NCBI GenBank assembly: GCA_004154925.1
Contig: QJNS01000099.1
Span: 124,001 to 188,000, forward strand
Reading direction: 5' to 3'
DNA length: 64,000 nt
Source: Monosporascus cannonballus
Taxonomy: Eukaryota > Ascomycota > Sordariomycetes > Xylariales
Made by a program: the position numbers and the translations under genes. Below, piece after piece: positions 37,679 through 47,649 of this stretch. Every line of letters begins with the position of its first letter. Position 1 is the first letter of the stretch. The notes beneath the pieces are model-generated. The model did no database searches and was not told the DNA's origin. It saw only the letters and a list, made by a program, of their open reading frames with translations.

Positions 37679-38911
37679 AAACTTTTTCAAGGTTATTATG
37701 GGTTTGTGTAATGATATGCACAGCTAGTCCTCTTAAGATGAATTAGGGTGTCCAAACCCCAATTAGAGTTTGGAATTGCTGACCTTTTGATATTGTGGTT
37801 AGCGCAGCACTCTCGCTATCTTACAGTTTGTTAAGGGAATTATTTCGAATAAGGTTAATAATTTTTTTTGCCCTTATTTTGGTGCAAATCGTTTTCTTAC
37901 AGCGTTCAAGAAATTCTTTACTGTAAACAGTTTTTTAACTTTTTAAAAGTTATGCGTTTTCGTTTTAATATAGGCGGTAAACCAGGTCGTATACTATTAA
38001 TTAGGCTTTATATAGCCCATTTCGGCTAGGCGTAAGGTTTTATGGTAATTCTTACATATCATAATAATTATACTTAATGGAAAAAAACGAATTAATCTCT
38101 TAGTTCTTTAAACAAGTCCTAGATCATAATTGTTCCTTAAATAATCAAAATAATTTAAGCGTTTTTAAGGAGTTGGTTTTTTACCGTTACGTTAATTTAC
38201 GTTTAAATATTAATATATTTAATATTAAATTTGGAAATATTTCGTAACTTTTTTCGGTTGTTTTTTATAAGGTACTTAAGATCTTTATCGTATTTATCTT
38301 TAAGACCTTGAGCGAATAGCTTAAGATTTTCCGAAAAATGGTCGTATTAAGCAGAATTTATGCAGAAATCTTGTTAATTAGCCAGGGCCTTAGCATATTA
38401 CTTTTTCGCCTAGGCGTTAATTTGCGTAATATATTCCTTAAGCGAAAGAAAGTTCTAAAGGCCCGTAAAGTAATTTACGTCGAGTATATCGAGGTCGATA
38501 AGATGGCAAATACCGCAAAAAAAAGGTTAAAGCGTAAAAAGAAAAATTAATAAAGGTAATTAAAACGATTTTTAAGAATTATATCCTTAGAAATAGGATT
38601 ATCCGATATATTAAAAAGTATTAAGATGTTTTAAATTAATAAATAAAAAATTACGATTAACTTAACCGTAATAATCCTACGCAGTTAAAGCACCGGGCTT
38701 ATAACTGTCACAATTAGGCTGATCGTAAGAAAAGGTTGTATAAAGTATGGTAAGTGATAATTATCTGACTAGAATTAAGCTCCAGAGAGCTGTGGCTAGA
38801 AAGCTCTCTATATACTGTGAACGCGCCGGAATAAGGTTTTTCCAGGGTGTTGTGGAGCTTGATGACTAACACAGATACCCCTTTTCCACGACAAGAGAAG
38901 AGGGAATATTT
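37679..38911. other. Last AT-rich stretch before the composition boundary
   Basis: A 130-bp G+C-richer patch near 37,690-37,825 includes TCCAAAC/GTTTGGA pairing. A basic, Lys/Arg-rich 70-codon open frame lies at 38338-38550 (plus) without a recognisable domain. Composition shifts towards balanced between about 38,640 and 38,900. Confidence 0.4.
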
Positions 38912-40864
38912 TATGGAAAAGTTCGGCAAAATGCCTTCCAATATTTTCAGCGCGCCGGATACTTCATTCTTAGATGGGATTCTGAAAAGCTGCCAGAGGT
39001 CGCGGCGTAGATGTCATTCTTAATTCCCTTACAGGAGACCAGCTTCACCCGACATGGCGGTGCGCTGCATCATTTGGCCGTTTTGTCGAGATTGGTAAGA
39101 TGGATGGATCTCTCACAGATGGTCGCCTCGAGATGGATCAGTTCCTCCGAAATACGACTTTCAAAGCATTCGACCAAAGCCCTTTTTACACTGCCACTAA
39201 AAAGAAACAACACGGCCTCTGAACTAAGCTCTTGTCTGACGTTATGGGACTCTATAGAGTAGGGAGCTCGCCAAAGCCGATCCACCCGAAGTCCCCGACG
39301 TTGCTGAAGTTGTAAAGGTGTTACGGCGCTTTTAGTCCGGGAGCAAAATAGGCAAGATGATACTAAACCTGGAGAATCCGGATACGAATATCAAAGTTCA
39401 GCCGCATAGGTATACAACTCACTCCGCAGTGAGAAGAGCTATATTATGGTGGGTTGCTTAGGCGGTCTTGGCCGGACTCTGGCGCGCTGGATGGTACAAC
39501 GTGGGGCGGGAAAATTTGCGTTCCTCGGACGGTCAGGCTTGGGCAAGCCTGCAGCGCACACCCTGGTACAAGATCTTGAGGCTTGGGGTACCAAGTATGC
39601 TGTGGTCAGAGGCGACGTTTGCAATACAGAAGACGTTGCCGCCGTCATAGCTGCGGCTTAAGGAGAGATTGGGGTAATAGTGCAAGCCGCTATGGGACTG
39701 AACGTGGGCACAGCTTTTACAAATATTCATGGCCACTTGACCAATACATGCATAGGAATCACTCTTCTCTAGCATGCCAAATGTGTATGGGAATACAGGC
39801 ATAGATCCCAAGGTTTGGGGTACTTGGCACCTGTATAACCACCTTCAGTCGTCCGGCCGTCTCGGAAACCTTGACTTCTTCCTCATGACTTCCTCAGTAT
39901 CTAGCAGTGTCGGTACCTCCAGGAGTCCACTTATTGTGCAGCCAACTTGTCCTCGATAACTTCGCCAGGAATCTCCGCAGCCAAGGGGTTCCGGCTGTTT
40001 CTGTCGGGTTGGGCATGATTTCCGAGGTTGTATACCTCCACGAAAAACCCGAGCTCGAAGCTCTGCTCCTGCGGAAAGGGATACAGGCTATCGATTCTGA
40101 TGAGCTCCTCCAGATTGTAGCTCTCACCCGGTCATCTAGTAGCAGCATGGGCACCCATCATGCCCACGACACTCTCGCAGCTGCACACCTGCTCACCGAT
40201 CTAGAGGCGTCGGGGTTGAAGGAGCTGCGTAAGAAGGGATTCGACGGCACGAACCCGACTTGGGACGATCCGCGTGCCACATCCTTGCTAATACCCTAGA
40301 TGAAGGGCCTGTCACACAGCAGGTCACACAGGGTGGGAATCTACCTCTCGATGTTGTTAAGGGGCTAGATGTAGGGCAGCCCTTAGGGAAGCTGTGCTAG
40401 AGCAAATAGCGCGGCGGTTCGGGAATCTCGTCCTCATGAAGACGAAGCTGTGGACGTCAAGAAGCCTGGCCGATTATAGTATGGACAGCATGCTTGCAGC
40501 TGAGTTCAGGACCTGGCTCTACCATGACTTTAGGATAGACGTGCCTATGTTGGTTTTGTTAAGTCCAGCAGCCTAGAGACACTAAAGGACATGTCGTTGG
40601 CACAGCTCTCCCTGGCAGTAACCGGAAAGGAGGGTGGGCCGCGATGAGTCAGCAGACACGCCCATGCCGATGTTCGATATTGCCGGAAAGTTGCGGGAAA
40701 TTCAGGGCAGGCCAGGGTCACTTTATACTGGAAAGCTAGGCTTTAGCCGTCAGAGCGTGAGCTTCTGGAATGAGCGTCTGGAAGAGCTATCAGACGATGT
40801 TGAATGTCCCCTACAAGACCGTATCAAGGATGCGATACAATCCATGGAGATTGTTGAAGGATAG
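38912..40864 (+). pseudogene. 3' remnant of a highly reducing polyketide synthase (ER-KR-ACP)
   Basis: Domains of a fungal iterative type I PKS appear in order but in shifting frames. The end of an enoyl reductase begins MEKFGKMPSNIFSAPDTSFL near 38,912, then GRGVDVILNSLTGDQLHPTW (the Asn-Ser-Leu stretch is typical) and RFVEIGKMD. The ketoreductase starts VGCLGGLGRTLARWM (39,446 on; NADPH-binding Gly-rich motif) with FAFLGRSG, VVQAAMGLN, IDPKVWGTWHLYNHL and LRSQGVPAVSVGLGMISEV. The acyl carrier protein near 40,394-40,576 has MDSMLAAEF, with the Ser that would carry phosphopantetheine. The KS, AT and DH parts are absent: upstream is AT-rich transposon sequence. At least four frame changes and several stops separate the parts. 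Damage is by indels more than by RIP. Confidence 0.9.
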
Positions 40865-41189
40865 TTCTCTAAAGTCAGACGCTTAGCCATCAATCACACG
40901 GTTTGTTTTACACACACTCTCACTGACAACTGTGTAACCACTAATCTTGAACTAGCTGGGGCAAGATCTGCCGTTAGTGAAAACTATGCAAAATAGCAGC
41001 ATGTCAGGGGACATGAACACATTTGGTGCTGGCCTAGAAGGCTCGGTTATGTGGACGGCAGTCAGAGGCCAGTCTGCTTAACCCTCATTTTGGGGAATCC
41101 TATGTTATTATGGACGCAGTTATGAATAGTCATAGACCACAACTTCACTCCGGGTGATATCTCGCTATCCATACAACGGCTTTGGTAGA
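40865..41189. other. Spacer between the PKS and GH43 pseudogenes
   Basis: About 325 bases of balanced composition. No open frame or repeat stands out. Confidence 0.4.
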
Positions 41190-41911
41190 CTGTGTTATGG
41201 TACACTTCGTTGATCGGGCCCCGGTCCGGGTTTGTACACGCAGCATATACCGACGCTCAAGAACTAGTACCAGAAGCCGCTGTGCTGCCAGATGAAAGCA
41301 CCCTCCATACGATGGATTCCCGCCGGCTCGTATGCGATCTGGTACTCGTTGTCTGACCTGAAGACGTACTCCCCGTTAATAGCCACCCGTGACTGACAGT
41401 GTTGCCCTAATAGGGGCCCTATTGTAAGTAGAGCTCGTTGGGACCTGTGCCGTTAACTACATTCGCCTCGATGGCACTGTAGGGGTTACTGTCCATTGAG
41501 GTTTCGACAATCCCGTGGTACTTCCAAGACGCCGACTCCATCATAGTCGAGGTTGCATAGGCAATGATCGAGGTCTGGCTCCCATAGGTCGATACCGAGT
41601 AAAAACAATAATAGAGACAACGGATGTAGACTACATCCGAAGCCCATAGCTCCCTGTTTCCCGGCACGTCGATGATGCCAGCGCCCTGGATCGCACTGCC
41701 GCTCAGGGTCCACGGCTCCGACAGGATCGTCGCAGTCCAGATACCGATCAGTCCAGTGTCGAAAACCGGAAGTATTTGCCATCCACACGCTTCAGGACTC
41801 CCCAGTCATTGGTGAAGCAGCCCTCGGAACGTCCACCGGGGGCCGGATACTGGGCTTGGATATCGGAGTGTAGTAAGGATAGCAGACTGCTGAAAGAGCC
41901 GACAGCAGCAT
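41190..41911 (-). pseudogene. GH43-family (arabinanase-like) glycoside hydrolase pseudogene
   Basis: Reading the minus strand from an ATG at 41911, fragments in different frames give VLKRVDGKYFRFS, TATILSEPWTLSGSAIQGAG, DVPGNRELWASDVVYI, YYCFYSVSTYGSQTSIIAYA, MDSNPYSAIEANVV and, after a stop, EYVFRSDNEYQIAYEPAGIH with GAFIWQHSGFWY. The order and motifs (SxPWTL, ELWASDVxYI, YYxFYSVSTxGSQ, YSAIEAN, a late EGAF-like block) match GH43 endo-arabinanases, which degrade pectic arabinan. The protein would be secreted, but the signal peptide is not clear. Several frameshifts and stops make it non-functional. Composition is normal, so it decayed without RIP. Confidence 0.8.
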
Positions 41912-42983
41912 TGTGGATTTTGAAATTTCACGATGCGAGTTAGTGGATACGTCACCGACTTCTTTCGGGCCATGCTGGCGTGGCTTGCGGATGCCGTAAC
42001 TTATACATCTCCGACCGACGCCTCACAGTTGCGGCTATGCTCCGTAGCGCTAAGCCGGGGATGCTATTGGATAGCGGCTTGCAAGGACGGCGCCAGCAGT
42101 CGCAATTTTGCTGCCACCCAACGGGTTCATACAGCTTACCACGCATGGGACTCACATGGGGATGTGCTTGTCTCCTGGAATCCTCCAAAGCAGTGCGGTG
42201 AGACAGCGAACGAAAACAGACATGAGAAGCCACGAAAGGCCCGAAGCATGTAGAGTAAATCTGCAGAACTAGGCGCATGCTTCCGAGAATATAGTTCTCG
42301 TATGACTAAGATATGCGTTATTGACCAGTTTACGATACTCAAAACCACCACCCCCTCTTTCTCCCATAAGTATCAACATGAAGAGTGAGAGAAGATTAGA
42401 GGGGCTCAGTCGATATCACCACTCAACATTCCTAGCCTACTTAACGCAGGTATCTTGCTAAAATTATTAACGGTGCATGTAGTACCCAGTCAAACACCAG
42501 ACTGCTACCATACGCCTCTCTAATACCGTTGCTAGCTGGCCTAAAACGTAACTTGCATGAAATGGATTCATGACTGGCAACTCAAAGGGAATAGGATCCG
42601 GGAGAGTCTGCGGGCTTCGGCAGGTCTTTGGGGATTACATATATAAGCCGGTAGTCCACACGGGCTGCACCGCATACTCTGCCGCAAAAACCTAGTAGGG
42701 CCAACTGGAATCGAGCGGCCCAGCAGGTGAGCACCGTAACATGATGAGTATACTTGTGAATGAGGACATGTCTCCTCTCACAGGCACTTGACTATTTGAT
42801 TTACGACACCTAACTGACGGGAGACAACTCGCGTAACGCCATATCAACTAGAGACATAACTTGACTACCATTATGATATCGCGTCGTTAGTATATAGTGT
42901 CAGTCTACCGCGGGGGGCCAATTCTCTACCGCGGGATTTGCTTTACAGTTCAGAAGCAGAGAAATATCGTCTGGTAGCTGAAG
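41912..42983. other. Intergenic, no supported gene
   Basis: Short open frames on both strands around 41,930-42,350 overlap each other and lack motifs. A TATA-like ACATATATAAGCC lies near 42,637-42,650. Nothing else is recognisable. Confidence 0.4.
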
Positions 42984-43037
42984 ATGAGGCCTTTCTCTAT
43001 TTTTGTTTGCCTTCTCACAGGAGCCATAACCCCCGCG
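42984..43037 (+). CDS. Possible signal-peptide exon, uncertain gene
   Basis: ATG at 42984 opens an 18-codon hydrophobic stretch (MRPFSIFVCLLTGAITPA) like a secretion signal. It is followed at once by a 5' splice site GTATGT. A branch-like CACTAAG and two possible acceptors, ending at 43101 and 43111, follow. With the second, the frame stays open for about 38 more codons. It may be the first exon of the small protein whose later exons are at 43694-44129, but in-frame stops lie between them. I do not recognise the family. Confidence 0.3.
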
Positions 43038-43693
43038 GTATGTTTACTGTTACCCCTTTCCTTCTTTCTGGTTTATTGCATCACTAAGGAATCTTACATA
43101 GGCATTGCCAGCGGAGGGCTCGGCCTGATCTAGTCACGTCCGAGTTAGCATGGACTGGTCAAATTATACCTGGCGAGTCCTCTGTGGCTGTTGTTGGCAT
43201 TGCGGAAGTAAGCTTCGAGTCTGAAATGTGATGACGAAGTAGCCTGTCTAGAGTCAAATCTACCATATCCGGATCCATAGGAGATTTACGGGCAGATCAT
43301 CCAAATCAGCCTCAACTACGACAACGAGCCAGGCATAAACAGGAGCCATTCAACGATGAAGAGAACGGATCTCGAACGCATCCAGAAGCGGGCCCCGACT
43401 TCTGACGTGAAACTGACCGCCCTTCAATCCCCTACCGCCGCCGTAACCAAGCTTTACTATGAGACCCTGACATCACACACTGAAGCATATAACCGAAGAA
43501 AGTTTATTAACAGGTTGCTTGACTTTTGGAAGGTCCTAGATAGAAGGTGAGGGTAGCGAATCCTCCTTTTATACACGTAAATATAAATGTGGCTGAGAGG
43601 AAAAGGTACTAGGGATGCATAAAGTAATCTCCGCTAGGGCTGACTGGCGTTGTTAGGTCTGACATTTACATGCCCTGTTCATTTTTCTATTAA

Positions 43694-44129
43694 CATGCGC
43701 ACCTCTCCCTGCTGGACTGGACGTACAGCTACGAGAACGACGTGGGCGCCGAGCCCATCGACGAGAGGATCAGGTACCTCTACAGCATCGTGAATGGCGA
43801 CTGCGCCGCCCCGTCCGGAAGGCCGGGTGCCGGCATTCTCCTGTGCAATGACTCGAGCCGCGAGGTGCATATTCCTTGCTTCCTTATCGCCGAGTAAGTC
43901 TCCCCGGCCGGCATGGCTCGTATCAGTAAAATGGCTTTGCTGATTCACGGTGCTACTTAGTAGCGCCGTCGGGGTCCTGATCCACTGCCACTGGACTACC
44001 TACGTTGGTGGTAATACTGGATCGCCGACACCCACGGGCAGGCAAGTGTTGACAAACAAGACAGTCCTCAGATGTGGCGACGGGGGTGCGGGCGACTTAA
44101 TAATGCGCGGTTCCAGATATTTTCGATAG
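43694..44129 (+). pseudogene. Two exons of a small Cys-containing, probably secreted protein; 5' end lost
   Basis: Exon 1 (open from 43694, just after an in-frame TAA) reads LDWTYSYENDVGAEPIDERI, then YLYSIVNGDCAAPSGRPGAG and LLCNDSSREVHIPC. It ends ...ATCGCCGA before GTAAGT. An intron of 67 bp (43894-43960, ending CTACTTAG) follows, and exon 2 (43961-44129) continues in frame as SAVGVLIHCHWTTYVGGNTG and GRQVLTNKTVLRCGDGG to a TAG. Frame continuity across a good intron argues for a real gene or a recent pseudogene. No in-frame ATG or usable acceptor is seen at the 5' end. The pattern 'YL...G.C...LCND' resembles small secreted proteins of plant-associated fungi. I do not know a function. Confidence 0.5.
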
Positions 44130-44504
44130 ATGGGAGTTGAAATGTCGTTCTTAACAGATGCTAAAAAGGAAGTGCGAACGAGACTCCAAGAGCTTGAGAT
44201 ATCTGGACAGGTTGCAGACCTAGATTCACAGAGCCCCCTATTTTAAGGGTCAAAACACGGAACACAACGATACTTCGAAATTAACCTATGAAGGAGTCCC
44301 GGAATTACGCTGTCTATGCCATATAATCCCGACCAATAAACTCCGTCAAATGCATGATATCATTATGATCCTTTGGGAAAGCACATCATATGCGCAAAAC
44401 CAGGCAATCCACGACACCCTATCCCACTACAAAAGTCCCTGTCAAACTCCAACCTGCGAACCTTCCAGACTCCGGCTTTCATTTCCTCCCCGGCGGTTTG
44501 CAGA
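44130..44504. other. Spacer, 3' side of two genes
   Basis: No feature beyond short overlapping open frames. It lies between the end of the small-protein exons and the stop codon of the membrane-protein gene on the opposite strand. Confidence 0.4.
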
Positions 44505-45953
44505 TCAACGCATCGGTTGTTCCGGCAACTCATGGAATTGGCCGTGATGGTTGTCGTGGTAGCCCGGCTGGCCGACGACGTTGCTGTGCGCCTCGTGGAC
44601 GGTAGGGGGGACACCGGAGGGGTAATGATGTTGCTGATGCTGGGGCGGTGCGCCGTACTGGTTCGGCGGGTAGTTTGAGTGAACCGTCGACGTCGGGCTC
44701 GTGGGCTGCATGCCGCTCATATTGTCCCCGAGCTGGGAGCCGGGGAGGGAAGCGGGGCTGGTCGACTGGTTCCGGTCCGGGGCGGCAGCCAGGTTGACGA
44801 AGCCGGCGGGCTTGTTCTGGTCCTGATAGTAGCCTGGCAGGTAGGCGCCCTGCTGCGGCGGCGGATAGCCTGGGTTGTGCATGGAGCCGTGCCCCGGCGG
44901 CGGACCCTGGGGTTCGAGTCCCGCTTGCTGCTGCTGCTGCATCGGCGGGTAGCCCAGCTGCTGCTGGGGCTGTTGCAGCTGGTTCCTGTTCTTGTTGCGC
45001 CGGATCAGGAAGAAGGCGAGCAGCGCGATCAGGGCGATTCCGACGACGCCGCCTACGACGCCGCCGACGATGGCGCCTATGTTGGAGGACCCGCCGCCGG
45101 CGCTGGCGGGGGGCGGAGCGTCCGAAGTGGTTGCTCTGCTGGGGCTCGAGTCGGTCGGGCTGGGGTCATCCGTGATACCTGTCGGGGAGGGGTCGTCCGT
45201 GGTATCCTGCGCCGTAAATCCCACACTGCCCCGAGCGCTCGTCAGCCTTGGGCCCGTAGATGAGGTTGTATCAGTGACCACGACTGGAGTGAAGGTCCTT
45301 TCATCCGTCTGACCGCTGTAAGTAGTTTCCGCTTTCTGTACCACGGAGCCGCTAAGGGAATCGCAGTAATAATCCATAACGCCGTCGAAGAAAGATATCG
45401 TGCCACAGTACGGATAGAGCGTACTGGTGCTAGGAGGGTGTTAGTAGAACCCAACAGTATACACAAGGTCACCAGTGAGTTACCATTTGACGGTGAAGGT
45501 GTCTTGGAGACAGCCGTAATCACACGAGCTGGACAAGTAGATCTCACCGTAATCGAGACAGGCGACTCTCAAGCCGCAGTCATACTCGTTACAGCATGCG
45601 ACGGCTCCGAAGCCCGCGGTGCTGACGAAAGCACATTGCGCCGTCTGCACGTTGCAGCTATAGACAGCGCCTGAACATGGTTGGTCAGAGAGTCATGCCA
45701 AAAAGGTAGTTGCGAGTCCCTCACCCGCTCGACCACTGATATATCCACAGGTGTTGTCTGGCCCAACGAGAACCGTCTGGAGCTCTTGCCTCTTCTTTAA
45801 GTCCAATGCGCTAGGTGGGATTGTGATTTCACTCGGAAAAGGACGGGTCGAGGTCGGCGCGATGGCCTCAGTCCGTTTCGCCGGCATCCCATCGAGAGCC
45901 AACGCCTGAACGGCAATACCAAATGAGGCCGCAAGGAGAACCGTTGGCAGCAT
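44505..45953 (-). CDS. Single-pass Cys-rich membrane protein, Mid2/stress-sensor-like (3 exons)
   Basis: Exons on the minus strand: 45725-45953, 45484-45670 and 44505-45429; both introns are 54 bp with GT-AG ends. They join to a frame of 446 residues. Residues 1-19 (MLPTVLLAASFGIAVQALA) look like a signal peptide. A Cys-rich ectodomain follows (NTCGYISG, AQCAFVS, ACCNEYDCG, CLDYGE, SCDYGC, YPYCG, DYYCDS), then a Ser/Thr/Pro-rich stalk with a repeated DDPSPT. One transmembrane helix lies at about 256-281, followed by RRNKNR and a Gln/Pro/Tyr-rich cytoplasmic tail. This layout is common among fungal cell-surface proteins resembling Mid2/Wsc sensors, which are thought to report wall or membrane stress. 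No named domain is certain, so the function is inferred from architecture. It is divergent from RAD57. Confidence 0.82.
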
Positions 45954-47384
45954 GGTGATGCGGAGCTCTTCCTAGGCAACGGGGAGACTCAACTCTGGAC
46001 CGCGTATGGAGGCAACTCTGCAACAACACCAAACAGAATAGAGCTTCACGAGACAAATGCCCAGAACCGAGAAAAGGGAAATGTAAGTGCGTGTTCGGCC
46101 GGGGCAACAACCAGTCCTTATGGGAGATGCATACGCGCACCAGCTAGCGTGACCATCCCCAACGAACAACCCATCCACCATCGCCCATGGGACCATAGGG
46201 CGCATTGCCTGTATGGTAGAGTCAAGGCCCTGACGGTCTGGTCCCTGTCTGGTGCGTCTGTCGAACCTCAATCCGCCTTCAGCTATTCCTCATCAGAGGG
46301 CCGGATGTGTCGCAAAGAGATTGGAGTCCCGCACCACGGTCGAGATATCCAATGGTGGATGGGAACGGTCAATGTGGCTTGCAGAGCTGAATAGCTTGGT
46401 GGACCACGCCAAGGGGCTATCGCGCATGCTCACCCAGCACTCTACGATCTCGGAGGTCGAAAGAAGCAGGACTAGCATCTTGCAAAGTCGGGCTCCCATG
46501 GTTCAATCATCCGCTTTTGCCTGTTCTTCCAATTACGGCGAGATGTTCAGTGAAGATATCAGTAAGCATGTAGTCGTCCTTCCGGCTTATATGCTGCCGT
46601 AGCCCCACTTGAGTCCCCCCTGATGTGCAACAGAAGTGTGCATTAGAGACATGCTTAAACATTAAGTGAGCTGAAAAGCATTATGAGATTTCTGTATTCT
46701 GGTTCGGCTCCACACGCCTGTCTTTCTCGCGTTCCTTTAATGGACAGACAAGAGTTCCAGGTTCAGGCAGGCCTAAAAGCGCAGAAGCTAATGATAGACT
46801 CGGTTCACAAATGAATGCAGCTGGGGTCTGAGCTGGGCTGGTCCGGTCATCCGAGGCTCGGGAGAGCATCCACACTTCAAAGGTTTTAATCATTGACCGG
46901 ATCTGACATCTGGATATTGTCATGATGGCCTGACGCGGAGTAAATAGGAAGCTGGAGAACCAAGTCAAACACGGGATAAGGATTGTTAAGCGAGAACCCC
47001 GGGGACCATTAGCGCCTCAGCCTCACCACAGGGGGTCCTTGCCCGCTACCGCGCCACCGAGTATCAAGCTCTAGTGGGCACCCCTAAAACAAGCTTAACC
47101 GATAAGATATTCAGGGGGTTTTTAATTCCGTCCTCGCCCCACTCTTTACCGCAACTCCCGTTTTGTCCGTCCCTCCATACAGCACAACGGTTCCGTCTCG
47201 CTACCTTCGCACCGCACAAACCTCCCACAGAAACACCCGAAACGGGACTCCGAGCCCAGAACCGAAACTTGCCACACGCTATCAGCCCCGTGAGGTCTTC
47301 TGTGTGAGGAGGCGGGCGGTGACGGGTCGCCCGGCACTCACTCACCCTCCACAGACCGATGAAGGCGGCGGCAACATCCTCCCC
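45954..47384. promoter_or_regulatory. Divergent intergenic region between the membrane-protein gene and RAD57
   Basis: About 1.4 kb from which both genes are read outward. Short open frames on both strands overlap and show no coding signature. The RAD57 frame is open upstream of its ATG to before 47163 but without another ATG, so the ATG at 47385 is taken as the start. No specific operator was identified. Confidence 0.5.
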
Positions 47385-47618
47385 ATGACGGATCTGTCGC
47401 GCATCCTGCCCGAGTTCCCCATCGGCCAGCCCCAGTACGCGCGCCTGCTGCCAGCCATCGAGAGGCAGCAGCTGACGACGACCGATCTGCTGACCCTCGA
47501 CGTCGCCGACATAGGCAGACGCACCCAACTGCCGCTTCTCGACGTCAAGCGCCTGTGCAACGCCGTGCTCGATGCCCTGCACGCCGACCTGGGCGTCTCG
47601 GACAAACAACAACAACAA

Positions 47619-47649
<31 letters not shown>

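Noticed and set aside
37786..37820. tRNA-like stretch (GTGGTTAGCGCAGCACTCTCGCT)
   Set aside because: It resembles a D-arm and anticodon arm, but no acceptor pairing or T-arm GTTCGA box is found, so no tRNA gene or tRNA-derived SINE is called.
38338..38550. 70-codon basic open frame as transposase C-terminus
   Set aside because: No catalytic motif or recognisable domain; Lys/Arg richness alone is not enough.
39070..39811. Minus-strand open frames across the PKS remnant
   Set aside because: They are antisense to clear ER and KR sequence on the plus strand.
44679..45312. Open frames of 106-194 codons on the plus strand
   Set aside because: They mirror the membrane-protein exon on the minus strand, which has a signal peptide, matching introns and a transmembrane helix.
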